NCBI RefSeq assembly: GCF_900157385.1
Contig: NZ_LT717701.1
Span: 536,693 to 600,692 of the forward strand
Length of the DNA: 64,000 nucleotides
Source: Mycobacterium terramassiliense
GTDB lineage: Bacteria; Actinomycetota; Actinomycetes; Mycobacteriales; Mycobacteriaceae
Direction: 5' to 3'
Part shown: positions 8,160 to 16,302 of the stretch, in pieces
How the letters are laid out: the number at the start of each line of letters is the position of its first letter
How positions within the stretch are numbered: position 1 is the stretch's first letter
Program-made: the position numbers and the translations under genes
The notes under the pieces: model-generated
What the model saw: the letters and a program-made list of their open reading frames with translations, nothing else
The model's database searches: none
Told to the model about the DNA's origin: nothing

Positions 8160-9356
8160 ATGGCTTACGACGTCGCCCGGGTGCGCGGACTGCATCCGTC
8201 GCTGGGTGACGGATGGGTGCACTTCGACGCGCCGGCCGGCATGCTCATCCCGGATTCCGTTGCGACCACGGTGTCCACCGCGTTTCGCCGGTCCAGCGCC
8301 ACCACCTCCGGCGCCCACCCGTCGGCCCGGCGCAGCGCCGCGGTGCTCGACGCGGCGCGGGCCGCGGTGGCGGACTTGTTCAACGCCGACCCGGCGGGCG
8401 TCGTGCTGGGCGCCGACCGCGCCATCCTGTTGTCGTCGCTGGCCGAGGCGTCGTCCTCGCGCGCCGGCCTCGGCTACGAGGTGGTCGTCAGCCGGCTCGA
8501 CGACGAGGCCAACATCGCCCCGTGGCTGCGGGCCGCCCACCGCTACGGCGCCAAGGTGAAGTGGGCCGAGATCGACATCGAGACCGGCGAGCTGCCGACA
8601 TGGCAGTGGGAAAGCCTGATCGGGAAGTCGACCCGGCTGGTCGCCGTCACGACGGCGTCGGCGACGCTGGGCACGGTCACCGACCTGCGGGCGATGACCA
8701 AGCTGGTGCACGACGTCGGCGGCCTGGTGGTGGTGGACCACTCCGCCGCCGCCCCGTACCGGCTGCTCGACGTCAGGGAGACCGACGCCGACGTGGTGGC
8801 GGTGAACGCCCTCGCCTGGGGCGGCCCGCCGGTCGGGGCGCTGGTGTTCCGCGACCCGGGCATGATCGGCACGTTCGGCACCGTCTCGACCGACCCCAAC
8901 GCGTCCGGCCCGTCACGCCTGGAGCTCGGCGCCCACCAATTCGGCCTGCTGGCCGGGGTGGTCGCCAGCATCGAGTACCTGGCGACGCTCGACGAGTCGG
9001 CCCGCGGCGGCCGCCGCGAACGCCTGTCGGTCTCGACGCAGTCCGCCACCGCGTACCTGAACCGGGTGTTCGACTACCTGATGGTCGCGCTGCGGTCCCT
9101 GCCGCTGGTGATGGTCATCGGCCGTCCCGAGGCGCGGATACCGGTCGTCAGCTTCGCCCTGCAGGACGTCCCGGCCGAACGCGTCGTGCAGCGCTTGGCG
9201 GACAACGGAATCCTGGCCGTCACCAACGAGAGCTCGCGCGCGCTCGACGTGCTGGGCGTCAACGACGTGGGCGGCGCCGTCACCGTCGGGCTGGCGCATT
9301 ACTCGACGACGGCCGAGGTCGACCAGCTGGTGCGCGCGCTGGCGTCGCTGGGCTGA
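8160..9356 (+). CDS. Class V aminotransferase-fold protein lacking the PLP lysine (Rv3778c-like)
   Basis: 398 residues, the same size as Rv3778c. It follows the cysteine-desulfurase/class V aminotransferase fold: AHPSARRSA near 52-60, VTTASATLGTVTDL, VVVDHSAAAPYRLLD with the usual PLP-ring Asp at 193, and a C-terminal small domain. At the place of the SxHKxxGPxG motif it reads NALAWGGPPVG (216-226), with Leu and Ala where the His and the Schiff-base Lys should be. It may be catalytically dead, lysine-independent or a binding protein. It is divergent from the GT-C gene, with 102 bp between starts. Confidence 0.85.
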   Translation: MAYDVARVRGLHPSLGDGWVHFDAPAGMLIPDSVATTVSTAFRRSSATTSGAHPSARRSAAVLDAARAAVADLFNADPAGVVLGADRAILLSSLAEASSSRAGLGYEVVVSRLDDEANIAPWLRAAHRYGAKVKWAEIDIETGELPTWQWESLIGKSTRLVAVTTASATLGTVTDLRAMTKLVHDVGGLVVVDHSAAAPYRLLDVRETDADVVAVNALAWGGPPVGALVFRDPGMIGTFGTVSTDPNASGPSRLELGAHQFGLLAGVVASIEYLATLDESARGGRRERLSVSTQSATAYLNRVFDYLMVALRSLPLVMVIGRPEARIPVVSFALQDVPAERVVQRLADNGILAVTNESSRALDVLGVNDVGGAVTVGLAHYSTTAEVDQLVRALASLG

Positions 9357-9364
9357 GCGCGCCG

Positions 9365-10333
9365 CTAGACGGTCAGCACGATCTTTCCGGTCACCTTGCT
9401 GCCCACCAGCTGTTGGTGCGCCTCACCGGCCTGCTGGATGGGCAGGCGCGCGCCGATGATCGGCCGCACCCGGCCCTCGGCGATCATCGGCCACACCGAG
9501 GTCCGCACCGCCTGCACGATCTCGGTCTTGCTGTTCGGCCCGGTCACCGGGCGCGCCCGCAGCGTGGTGCCGATGACCCGCGCCCGCTTGGCCAGCAGCT
9601 TGCCGATGTTCAGCTCGCCCTTCAGGCCGCCCTGCATGCCGATGATGACGAGCTGCCCGTCGGTGGCCAGGGCGTCGATGTTGCGGTCAAGGTAGGCGGC
9701 GCCCATGATGTCGAGGATCACGTCGGCGCCGCCCTGTTCGCGTAGCCGCGCGACGAAGTCCTCGTCGCGGTAGTTGATGGTGATCTCGGCGCCCAGCTCG
9801 CGGCAGAATTCGAGCTTCTCCGCCGACCCGGCGGTGACGGCCACCCGCGCGCCGAGCGCCCGCGCGACCTGGATCGCGTGGCTGCCGATGCCGCTGCCCC
9901 CACCGTGCACCAGCAGCACCTGGCCCTTACCCAGGTGGGCGACCATCACCAGGTTCGACCACACCGTGCACGCCACCTCCGGCAACCCGGCGGCGTCGAC
10001 GAGGTCCACGCCGTCGGGAACCGGCAGCACCTGGCCGGCGGGCACGGCCACGTATTCGGCGTAGCCACCGCCGGCCAGCAAGGCGCAAACCTCTTGTCCC
10101 GCAGACCAATCCGTGACGCCCTCGCCCGCATCGGCGACAACCCCCGACACCTCCATGCCGATGATGTCGCTGACGCCCGGCGGGGGCGGGTACTTGCCGG
10201 CGGCCTGCAGCACGTCGGCGCGGTTCACGCCGGCCGCGGCGACCTTGATCAATATCTCGCCGGGCCCCGCCGCGGCATCGGGCACTTCTCGCCAGGACAG
10301 CTGGTCGGAGGATTCGGCGACGATGGCGCGCAT
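9365..10333 (-). CDS. Zinc-free quinone oxidoreductase, MDR family (Rv3777-like)
   Basis: 322 residues of the medium-chain dehydrogenase/reductase superfamily, PIG3/zeta-crystallin type. The N-terminal GroES-like domain has GVNRADVLQAAGKYPPPPG, followed by NADPH-binding HGGGSGIGSHAIQVARALGA (about 143-162) and the core LVIIGMQGG. Structural and catalytic Zn ligands are absent, as expected for NADPH:quinone reductases. It converges with the Rv3778c-like gene, the two stops lying 9 bp apart with no clear terminator between them. The physiological acceptor is unknown. Confidence 0.88.
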   Translation of the reverse strand: MRAIVAESSDQLSWREVPDAAAGPGEILIKVAAAGVNRADVLQAAGKYPPPPGVSDIIGMEVSGVVADAGEGVTDWSAGQEVCALLAGGGYAEYVAVPAGQVLPVPDGVDLVDAAGLPEVACTVWSNLVMVAHLGKGQVLLVHGGGSGIGSHAIQVARALGARVAVTAGSAEKLEFCRELGAEITINYRDEDFVARLREQGGADVILDIMGAAYLDRNIDALATDGQLVIIGMQGGLKGELNIGKLLAKRARVIGTTLRARPVTGPNSKTEIVQAVRTSVWPMIAEGRVRPIIGARLPIQQAGEAHQQLVGSKVTGKIVLTV

Positions 10334-10370
10334 GGGGGCAACGCTACCCAGCCCCGTTACCCTTATCAGC

Positions 10371-10457
10371 GGTGGCGTGGCAGAGCGGCCTAATGCACTC
10401 GCCTTGAAAGCGAGAGACGGCTAAAACCGTCCGGGGGTTCAAATCCCTCCGCCACCG
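10371..10457 (+). tRNA. tRNA-Ser (anticodon TGA)
   Basis: The acceptor arm GGTGGCG pairs with CGCCACC (10450-10456) and is followed by discriminator G. The anticodon arm CTCGC-CTTGAAA-GCGAG shows TGA. A long variable arm (GACGG/CCGTC) marks a serine tRNA. The T-loop GGTTCAAATCC is canonical. CCA is not encoded. Confidence 0.96.
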
Positions 10458-10494
10458 CGGCACGTTGGTTGCCCCGCCAGTCGGGAGACAAACA

Positions 10495-10686
10495 CTAGTA
10501 GCTTCGATCGCCCTCGCTGTCGTCGAAGAAATGCCATTCGCCGTCCTGCTCGACTTCCATGCGCCAGCCCAGTTCGTTGCCCTCGACCGCGTCGTCGGCG
10601 AACCACGCGTGGGCCTTGTCGGCGCTGTCGATCTCCTTTGTCGCGACGACGTCGCCCTTGGGGTTGAGCACTCGGTAGGTAGCCAT
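10495..10686 (-). CDS. Small conserved hypothetical protein
   Basis: 63 residues from ATG 10686: MATYRVLNPKGDVVATKEID, then an acidic stretch containing AHAWFADDAVEGNELGWRME and a FFDDSEGDRSY tail. It looks like a small beta-rich soluble protein without membrane segment or signal. Codon use is typical of the genome. It sits between a tRNA-Ser and lipE, 29 bp downstream of lipE's stop, so it may be read from the same transcript. No function recognised. Confidence 0.7.
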   Translation of the reverse strand: MATYRVLNPKGDVVATKEIDSADKAHAWFADDAVEGNELGWRMEVEQDGEWHFFDDSEGDRSY

Positions 10687-10715
10687 GTCGGCAGTGTTCC
10701 CACCGCCGGCAGAGC

Positions 10716-11981
10716 TCAACCGGTCGGAATCTCGGCGGCGATCGTGTCCATCAGGGCGGTGTAGCGGCCGATTTCGGGATCGCGGCCCGGCTTGCCGCTG
10801 CTGATCACGCCGGCGGCCAGGCTGCGCTCGGGGTCGGCCCAGATCGCGATGTTGGCCAGGCCGAGGTTGCCGAACGCCTTAGACGCGTTGCGGCCGAACG
10901 GTCCGAAGCGCTTCGTGCCCAGCATGTACCCGGTGCCCCAGCGGGCCGGCTGCAGGCCGACGGCGAAATCTGGCCGCAGCCGCCGGCACTCCTGCACCGC
11001 GCCGTACATCCGCTCCGGGCTGATGATCCGCACCCCGTCGAGTTCGCCACCGCGCCGCCACATTTCGGCGAATCGCGACAGTTCGTTGGCGGTCGAGATG
11101 GTGTTGGACGAGGGCACCACGGTGGACAGGAACGCCGGGGTGTTGGTGTACGGGATGATCTCGTGCACGGTTCCGCCGATCGCCTTGCGGAAGATCGCCG
11201 CGATCACGGGCGGCAGGGGCTTTCCGGTGGCGTGGCTGGGCGCCACCAACGGGATGTCCTCCTTGGCGACGCCGAAGTTGGTCCAGCGGAAGCCCAGCGG
11301 GTCGAGGATCTCGGTGGCCAGGATTTCGCGGATGTCCTTTCCGGTGGCGGCGTAAACGATTTCGCGCATCAGCGGGCCCCAGGTGAGCGCGTGGTAGATG
11401 TGCACCAGCCCCGGCCGGTACAGCGGCCGCAGCTTGCCGAGCTGTTCCTGCGCGTACTCGTGGTCGTCGGCCCGGCGCAGGTCCGGCTTGGGCCCGGTGG
11501 GGAACGGGACACCCGCGCTGTGGGTCAACACGTGCCGGATCGTGGTGCGGTGCTTGCCGTGGCTGGTGTAGGTGGGGATGTACTCGCAGACCCGGTCGTC
11601 GAGCGAGAAGTGCCCCTGTTCGACGAGCATGTGGACGACGGTTGCGGTGATGCCCTTGGCCGCCGAGTACACGCAGAACGGTGTGTCGGTGGTGACGGGC
11701 TTCTTCTCGGCGTCGGGCGGATCGGTGGGCGCGTTGCCCCAGCCGTGGCCGATGGCGCGGTTCAGCACGACGCGCCCGCGGTGCCGGATGGCCACCTGGA
11801 TGGCGGGGTGGAAGCCGGCCCGGTACCAGTGCCGGGCGGCCTGCCAGACGCGCTCGACGGCCGCGCTGTCGATTCCGGAGTGGTCCTCGTCGCCGATCGC
11901 CGTCACGGCGTCCAGGTCGGCCGGGACGCGGATTCTGCCGTCGGGAGTCACTTCAGCGAGAGTAGCCGAGGGGCTCGTCAC
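10716..11981 (-). CDS. lipE: Serine beta-lactamase-fold esterase LipE
   Basis: 421 residues of the beta-lactamase/class C esterase family. The catalytic SxxK is SAAK (106-109) in FCVYSAAKGITATVVHML, preceded by VQVAIRHRGRVV-type strands. A conserved HVLTHSAGVP loop and a C-terminal FGNLGLANIAIWADP follow, where the family has its HTG-like strand. M. tuberculosis LipE (Rv3775) is about the same length. No signal peptide is seen, so it is probably cytosolic. The GTG start at 11981 overlaps the echA21 stop as GTGA; GTG 11951 is an alternative. Likely substrate is a lipid or carboxylic ester. Confidence 0.88.
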   Translation of the reverse strand: MTSPSATLAEVTPDGRIRVPADLDAVTAIGDEDHSGIDSAAVERVWQAARHWYRAGFHPAIQVAIRHRGRVVLNRAIGHGWGNAPTDPPDAEKKPVTTDTPFCVYSAAKGITATVVHMLVEQGHFSLDDRVCEYIPTYTSHGKHRTTIRHVLTHSAGVPFPTGPKPDLRRADDHEYAQEQLGKLRPLYRPGLVHIYHALTWGPLMREIVYAATGKDIREILATEILDPLGFRWTNFGVAKEDIPLVAPSHATGKPLPPVIAAIFRKAIGGTVHEIIPYTNTPAFLSTVVPSSNTISTANELSRFAEMWRRGGELDGVRIISPERMYGAVQECRRLRPDFAVGLQPARWGTGYMLGTKRFGPFGRNASKAFGNLGLANIAIWADPERSLAAGVISSGKPGRDPEIGRYTALMDTIAAEIPTG

Positions 11982-12802
11982 TCCCCGGTGAACTGCGGCG
12001 GGCGCTTGGCGAACGTCGCCGAGATGCCCTCGGTCAGGTCCTTCGACGGCAGGAACGCCGCGTTCCAGGCGGCGACGTAGCGCAGGCTCTCCGAGACCGC
12101 CGCGATGCGCTGCTGGTCGAGGACGTCCTTGATGCCGTTGACCGTCAGCGGCGGATTGGCCGCGATCTCGGCGGCGGTGGCGTGGGCGGCGGCCAGCGTG
12201 GCGTCGGGGTCGGCGTAGACGTCGTTGACCAGGCCGATCTTCTCGGCGCGGGCCGCGTCGATGTCCTTGCCGGTCAGCGCCAACTCCCGCAGGTGTCCGT
12301 CGTTCAGGATCAGCGGCAGGCGGGCGAGGCTGCCGACGTCGGCGACGATGGCGAGCTTGACCTCCCGCACCGAAAACTTGGCGTCGGCGCTGGCGTAGCG
12401 GATGTCCACCGCGGAGATCAGGTCGACGCCGCCGCCGATGCACCAGCCGTGCACCGACGCGATGGTCGGTGTCCGGCAGTCGGCGATGGCCGTGATCGCG
12501 GCCTGCATGCGCTTGACCTCGCGGTGGAAATCCGCGCGCGGGCCGGCCAGCGCGTCACCGGACAGGAGCGGGGTGAACGACCCGCCCATCGCGGGCACGT
12601 CGAGGCCGTAGCTGAAGTTCTTGCCCGACCCGGTGATGACGATCGCCCGCACGTCGCGGTCGGCGTCCAGCGCCGCGAACACCTCCGGCATCTCCGACCA
12701 GAACGCGGGCCCCATCGCGTTGCCCTTGCCCGGCCCGATCAGCGTCACCTGCGCAACCTGGTCCTTGGTTTCGATGGTGACGGATTCGTATGTTTCGCCC
12801 AT
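11978..12802 (-). CDS. echA21: Enoyl-CoA hydratase/isomerase EchA21
   Basis: 274 residues, the M. tuberculosis EchA21 length. Crotonase-fold features are GKNFSYGLDVPAMG (first oxyanion-hole region), then ASVHGWCIGGGVDLISAVDIRYA (second oxyanion hole and GGG turn) and REVKLAIVADVGSLARLP with acidic residues near the active site. It probably hydrates or isomerises unsaturated acyl-CoA in lipid degradation. ATG 12802 was chosen over an upstream in-frame ATG because it fits homologue length. It is translationally coupled to lipE and diverges from the DinB-like gene 24 bp away. Confidence 0.92.
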   Translation of the reverse strand: MGETYESVTIETKDQVAQVTLIGPGKGNAMGPAFWSEMPEVFAALDADRDVRAIVITGSGKNFSYGLDVPAMGGSFTPLLSGDALAGPRADFHREVKRMQAAITAIADCRTPTIASVHGWCIGGGVDLISAVDIRYASADAKFSVREVKLAIVADVGSLARLPLILNDGHLRELALTGKDIDAARAEKIGLVNDVYADPDATLAAAHATAAEIAANPPLTVNGIKDVLDQQRIAAVSESLRYVAAWNAAFLPSKDLTEGISATFAKRPPQFTGE

Positions 12803-12825
12803 CAGCAGACCGTAGCGTGGCAAAC

Positions 12826-13410
12826 ATGGCTCCCGATCTGCGACCCGGACCTCATTCCCCGCCCACCGACGAGCTGCACAGCGCCGAGGACACCCTGGCG
12901 GTGTTGCAGCGCGTCCTGCACCCGATCGCCGCCGACGACCTGACCCGCCAGACGCCGTGCAGAGAGTTCGATGTCACGCAGCTGACCGCGCACCTGCTGG
13001 AGTCGATCGCCGGCGTCGGCGGCATGGTGGGCGCGGAAATGCCGGAGCGTGACGAGGGCGATTCGGTGGAGCGGCAGGTCATCGCCGCGGCCCGGCCGGC
13101 CCTGGACGCCTGGCACCGCCGCGGTCTGGACGGCACCGTGCCGTTCGGCAAGGGCGAGATGCCGGCCAGGAGCGCGTGCGGCATCTTCTCGATCGAATTC
13201 CTGGTCCACGCTTGGGATTACGCCGCCGCGGTGGGACACGAGGTGCACGCCCCCGAACCGCTGTGCGAGTACGTGCTGGGGTTGGCGCACCAGATCATCA
13301 GGCCGGAACTGCGGGGCAGCGCCGGGTTCGACGAGCCGGTCGACGTGGCCGCCGACGCCGGCGCCCTCGAGCAGCTGATCGCGTTCACCGGCCGCAGACC
13401 GGCCCGCTAG
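12826..13410 (+). CDS. TIGR03086-type metal-binding (DinB/maleylpyruvate isomerase-like) protein
   Basis: 194 residues of the mycothiol-dependent maleylpyruvate isomerase N-terminal/DinB superfamily, TIGR03086 branch (compare Rv3773c). The helical bundle carries the expected metal-binding histidines in LTAHLLESIAG and in FSIEFLVHAWDYAAAVG. Proteins of this type are thought to be mycothiol-dependent thiol transferases; the substrate here is unknown. Only 23 bp separate it from the divergent echA21 start, so the two promoters must overlap. Confidence 0.82.
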   Translation: MAPDLRPGPHSPPTDELHSAEDTLAVLQRVLHPIAADDLTRQTPCREFDVTQLTAHLLESIAGVGGMVGAEMPERDEGDSVERQVIAAARPALDAWHRRGLDGTVPFGKGEMPARSACGIFSIEFLVHAWDYAAAVGHEVHAPEPLCEYVLGLAHQIIRPELRGSAGFDEPVDVAADAGALEQLIAFTGRRPAR

Positions 13411-13416
13411 CTGCCT

Positions 13417-13480
13417 GCGCCGAGCGTGCTCTCAGGGCGAGATCCCGCACGGATTTTCGCCGTCACGACACGCTCGGCGC
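13417..13480. repeat. 12-bp inverted repeat between convergent genes
   Basis: GCGCCGAGCGTG (13417-13428) and its exact complement CACGCTCGGCGC (13469-13480) flank about 40 bp. They lie between two convergent stop codons. The loop is long for an intrinsic terminator and there is no T-run, so this may be an extragenic repeat element or the core of a bidirectional termination region. Confidence 0.55.
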
Positions 13481-13492
13481 CGGCGACGGGCC

Positions 13493-13954
13493 CTACGCGC
13501 GCTCGAGGTAGAAGTAGTAGTACCGGCCGTCGTCCAGGACGCCCTTGCCGTTCATGATGCCCATCACGGCGTCGTCGTCGATCTTCTTGAAGTGGTCGTG
13601 CACGGGCTGGCCGTCATAGACCATCGTCGCGGTGACCTCGCCGCGGAATTCCTCCAGCCACAGGCTGGCCTCACCCTTGCCCATCGCCTTGTTGGAGAAC
13701 TTGTTCCCGTCGGCGTCCAGGCAGACCAACGGCTGCACGTCGGCGGCCGAGGTGAAGGTCTTGCCGAACCAGCCCGCCTTTTCCAGCTGGCCGTTCATCT
13801 TGTGGCCGGTGCGGAACTCACCGCCCTTCCACTCGCCCATCATGCCGTCGATGGTCGCGGGCGCCAGCGTCGCCCAGAAGTCGTCCAACTCGGCGTCGGC
13901 GATGGCGTCGCCTCGCTCCTTGAACTCGGTGAACTTCTTGCGGGCCAGGCTCAT
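13493..13954 (-). CDS. GXWXG/DUF4334 domain protein
   Basis: 153 residues. The N-terminal GXWXG domain is recognisable in TIDGMMGEWKGGEFRTGH, and the C-terminal DUF4334 domain in MVYDGQPVHDHFKKIDDDAV followed by MNGKGVLDDGRYYYFYLER. The family is common in actinobacteria and has no settled function; a small-molecule-binding role is possible. ATG 13954 overlaps the hisC2 stop in an ATGA, so it is co-translated with hisC2. No signal peptide or membrane segment. Confidence 0.85.
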   Translation of the reverse strand: MSLARKKFTEFKERGDAIADAELDDFWATLAPATIDGMMGEWKGGEFRTGHKMNGQLEKAGWFGKTFTSAADVQPLVCLDADGNKFSNKAMGKGEASLWLEEFRGEVTATMVYDGQPVHDHFKKIDDDAVMGIMNGKGVLDDGRYYYFYLERA

Positions 13955-15015
13955 TGGTTCTCCTTGTTCCAGTCGCGGGCAAACCGCAGCAGGGCGTCGT
14001 TCTCCTCGGGCGCCCCGACGGTGATCCGGACGCCGTCGGGCGCGAAGGGACGGACCACGATGCGCGCGTCGGCGGCCCGCGTCACGAAGTCCAGCGTTTG
14101 AGCGCCCAGCGGTAGCCAGACGAAGTTGGCCTGCGAAGGCGGCAGCGCGTACCCGGCCTCCCGCAAACCGTCGGCGACCCGGCGGCGCTCGGCGACCACG
14201 GCGTCGGTGCGCGCCAACAGCTCGTCGGCGGCATCCAGTGAGGCGATGGCGGCGGCCTGCGAGATGCTCGTCACCGCGAACGGAACGTAGACCTGGTCCA
14301 GCGCCGTGATCACGTCGGGATGGCCGACGGCATACCCGACGCGCAGGCCCGCCAGCCCATACGCCTTCGAAAAGGTGCGCAGCACAACGACATTGCTGCG
14401 GGCGCGGGCCAGCCCCAAGCTGTCGGGCAACATGCCGTCGCGGATGTACTCGACGTAGGCCTCGTCGATGGCGATCAGGATGTGCGGGGGCACGGCCTCG
14501 ACGAACCGGGCCAGGGCGTCGGGGTCGACGACCGTCGACGTCGGATTGTTGGGGTTGCAGACGAAGATCAATCGCGTGCGGTCGGTGATCGCGGCCAGCA
14601 TCGCGTAAAGGTCGAATGCGTGGTCGGCCAAGGGCACCTTGACCGCGGTGGCTCCGGCGACCTGCACCATGGGCGGATACAGCTCGAAGCTGTGCCACCC
14701 CATCACCACCTCGTCGCCCGCCGAGGCGGTGATCTGGATCAGCTGCTGGCACAAACTCACCGAACCGCAACTCACCGCGACGTGCTCGGGCGCGAAGTCC
14801 GAACCGAGGTGCTTCGCCAGCGCCTCCTTGAGTTGCACGTTGGCGCTGTCGGGGTAGCGGTGCACCGTGTCGGTGGCCCGCTCGATCGCCGCGCGGACAC
14901 TGGGCAACGGACCGTGCACCGTTTCGTTGCTGGCCAGCTTGATCGAACCCGGCACCGTTTTACCGGGGACGTAGACCGGCAGACCTGCCAACTCGGGTCG
15001 CAGGCGGGCGGTCAC
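13951..15015 (-). CDS. hisC2: Histidinol-phosphate/aromatic aminotransferase HisC2
   Basis: 354 residues, fold-type I PLP aminotransferase. Substrate-side SNETVHGP (29-36), CNPNNPTS (153-160), IDEAYVEY with the PLP Asp, and the Schiff-base Lys 217 in TFSKAYGLAGLRVGY are all present. M. tuberculosis Rv3772 is annotated HisC2 and behaves as an aromatic amino-acid aminotransferase, so phenylpyruvate or hydroxyphenylpyruvate is a likely substrate; tyrA in the same window is in the same pathway. The reading frame ends inside the start of the DUF4334 gene. Confidence 0.93.
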   Translation of the reverse strand: MTARLRPELAGLPVYVPGKTVPGSIKLASNETVHGPLPSVRAAIERATDTVHRYPDSANVQLKEALAKHLGSDFAPEHVAVSCGSVSLCQQLIQITASAGDEVVMGWHSFELYPPMVQVAGATAVKVPLADHAFDLYAMLAAITDRTRLIFVCNPNNPTSTVVDPDALARFVEAVPPHILIAIDEAYVEYIRDGMLPDSLGLARARSNVVVLRTFSKAYGLAGLRVGYAVGHPDVITALDQVYVPFAVTSISQAAAIASLDAADELLARTDAVVAERRRVADGLREAGYALPPSQANFVWLPLGAQTLDFVTRAADARIVVRPFAPDGVRITVGAPEENDALLRFARDWNKENQ

Positions 15016-15104
15016 TTCGACAGCATATGTCGGCGCTGTGTACGCTATGCCTCCGGCGGTTCGGGGACACCCGAAAGGGTTCGGGTACCCTCAGGAAGTC
15101 CAAT

Positions 15105-15196
15105 GGAGGCGTGCCAGAGCGGCCGAATGGGGCTCACTGCTAATGAGTTGTCCCCCTCAAAGGGGACCGGAGGTTCAAATCCTCTCGCCTCCGCCA
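15105..15196 (+). tRNA. tRNA-Ser (anticodon GCT)
   Basis: The acceptor GGAGGCG pairs with CGCCTCC (15186-15192), discriminator G, and CCA is encoded at 15194-15196. The anticodon arm loop CTGCTAA gives GCT. A long variable arm (GTCCCCC/GGGGAC region) identifies a serine tRNA. T-loop GGTTCAAATCC. Confidence 0.96.
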
Positions 15197-15216
15197 CGCG
15201 AGACAACTGAAGACAG

Positions 15217-15289
15217 GCGCCCGTAGCTCAACGGATAGAGCATCTGACTACGGATCAGAAGGTTGGGGGTTCGAATCCCTTCGGGCGCG
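15217..15289 (+). tRNA. tRNA-Arg (anticodon ACG), prophage attachment target
   Basis: The acceptor GCGCCCG pairs with CGGGCGC (15282-15288), discriminator G. The anticodon arm TCTGA-CTACGGA-TCAGA gives ACG, the tRNA whose A34 is converted to inosine by TadA. Its 3' half is the attL core of the phage-like element, and the integrated copy restores a complete tRNA. CCA is not encoded. Confidence 0.97.
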
Positions 15290-15290
15290 C
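15256..15290 (+). other. attL core (35 bp)
   Basis: These 35 bp, from the 3' side of the anticodon stem through the tRNA 3' end, are repeated perfectly at 32903-32937. The bases on each side (T versus C before, T versus A after) differ, which fixes the repeat's limits. The integrase gene lies about 1 kb inward. This is a classic tRNA-gene attachment core. Confidence 0.93.
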
Positions 15291-15343
15291 TCACTACCAG
15301 GAAAAACGGCTCCGGTTGGCCACGCGACACGCCGAAAATCTGA

Positions 15344-15357
15344 CACTTTCCTGATAC
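15344..15357 (+). repeat. 14-bp end repeat, left copy
   Basis: CACTTTCCTGATAC here recurs at 32770-32783 in the same orientation, each copy within roughly 55-130 bp of an att core. Candidate arm-type binding sites for integrase or Xis; inferred from position only. Confidence 0.5.
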
Positions 15358-15419
15358 TTTCAGACGCTGCTCGTCCGCCACTGTCACCGGTCAGGAGTAG
15401 GGTGTTGCCCGCACACTTT

Positions 15420-15437
15420 GCGCGAAATGCGCGAAAT
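15420..15437 (+). repeat. Tandem GCGCGAAAT repeat near attL
   Basis: Two perfect adjacent copies of GCGCGAAAT, about 130 bp inside attL in non-coding DNA. Short direct repeats at this distance are typical of integrase arm sites. Confidence 0.45.
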
Positions 15438-15508
15438 GACGGCGTTTAGTGACATACTGGTGGTTGCTGGCTGAGCCGGTCGCATGGCCGGGGTAGGTCA
15501 GCCGTCAA

Positions 15509-15532
15509 GGGAGGTGCCGAGAGGCGCCTCCC
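15509..15532 (-). terminator. Hairpin downstream of the DUF3800 gene
   Basis: Arms 15509-15518 and 15523-15532 form a 10-bp GC-rich stem with one G-T pair and a 4-base loop. It lies just past the end of the leftward repressor-integrase-DUF3800 operon, so it probably terminates it. The T-tract is weak. Confidence 0.5.
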
Positions 15533-15542
15533 CTTCACTTTG

Positions 15543-16302
15543 CTACGGCCACTTGTAGATTCCGTCGCCGCGCGTGCTGACAGCTTTCATCTGAATCTGA
15601 TCCAGACGCTCCCACATCGTCCTGTCGCAGATACGAGTTGTCTTGCCAGACGCGGGAACTGCATGGCGCGACGCGGCGTACGAGACAAGATCCGCGAGCT
15701 GGATGAAGTACGAATGCTGAGAGTTGCGGGGTACCGGATCTTCAACAAGGAGCCTCGCCGAACCGAACTGAGCACCTTGCCAATTGGCGCCGGAACCGTC
15801 TTAGGTGCTTACGCACCCGATCTTCATCCCCCTGATCGTGGATGAGCAGGATTGGTTGCTGCCGATCTTCGGTCCGCTTCCGAAGTCGGGTGAGCAAGTA
15901 CTCCCAGGCCGTCGCAAAGACGTCGATGTCTGGCCTCTTGATTTCCGATTTATGCACCACGATGGCCCCGACACCGCTGCAGGATTGCACGCAAGCGTCT
16001 ATGTGCCGCCGGTAAATGTCTCGGACCTGGCCGTCGCCAAGTCCAAGGTCGCGGTACACACTCTTCACGCCGACCAGGTGGTTGGCCTTGACCTCTTGCG
16101 ACATCTTCAGGCCGTAGGTCGATTTCAGGTTGCGCCGAAGGTTCACGAAGTAGTCCAGCGAATCGGTCCACCGAAGCATCGGGATCAACACGCAGCCCAA
16201 CGTGTAGGTCTGCGACCCGCCGTTCGAAACGCTCCCGATGTCCCCAGTTTCGTCGACGTAGGCAAATTCAGGACCTACAGGCCGCTCTTGCACCGCGGTC
16301 AC
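15543..16302 (-). pseudogene. DUF3800 protein, interrupted by a +1 frameshift
   Basis: The N-terminal frame starts at GTG 16302 (GTGA overlap with the integrase stop) and shows EFAYVDETGDIGS and LLIHDQGDEDRV, the conserved starts of DUF3800. It runs off-family after Leu 167 and would stop at 15742. Skipping one base at 15801 restores the family sequence: DGSGANWQGAQFGSARLLVE, then DPVPRNSQHSYFIQLADLV, ending at TAG 15543. The shift falls at CTA-AGA-C. DUF3800 proteins have an RNase H-like fold and often sit in mobile elements; function unknown. Mutation, sequencing error and programmed +1 frameshifting are all possible. Confidence 0.85.

Noticed and set aside
8058..8741. 230-codon upstream extension of the GT-C gene
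   Set aside because: It is antisense to the Rv3778c-like gene and has His/Gly/Arg-rich shadow composition; the protein's first membrane helix starts right after GTG 8057.
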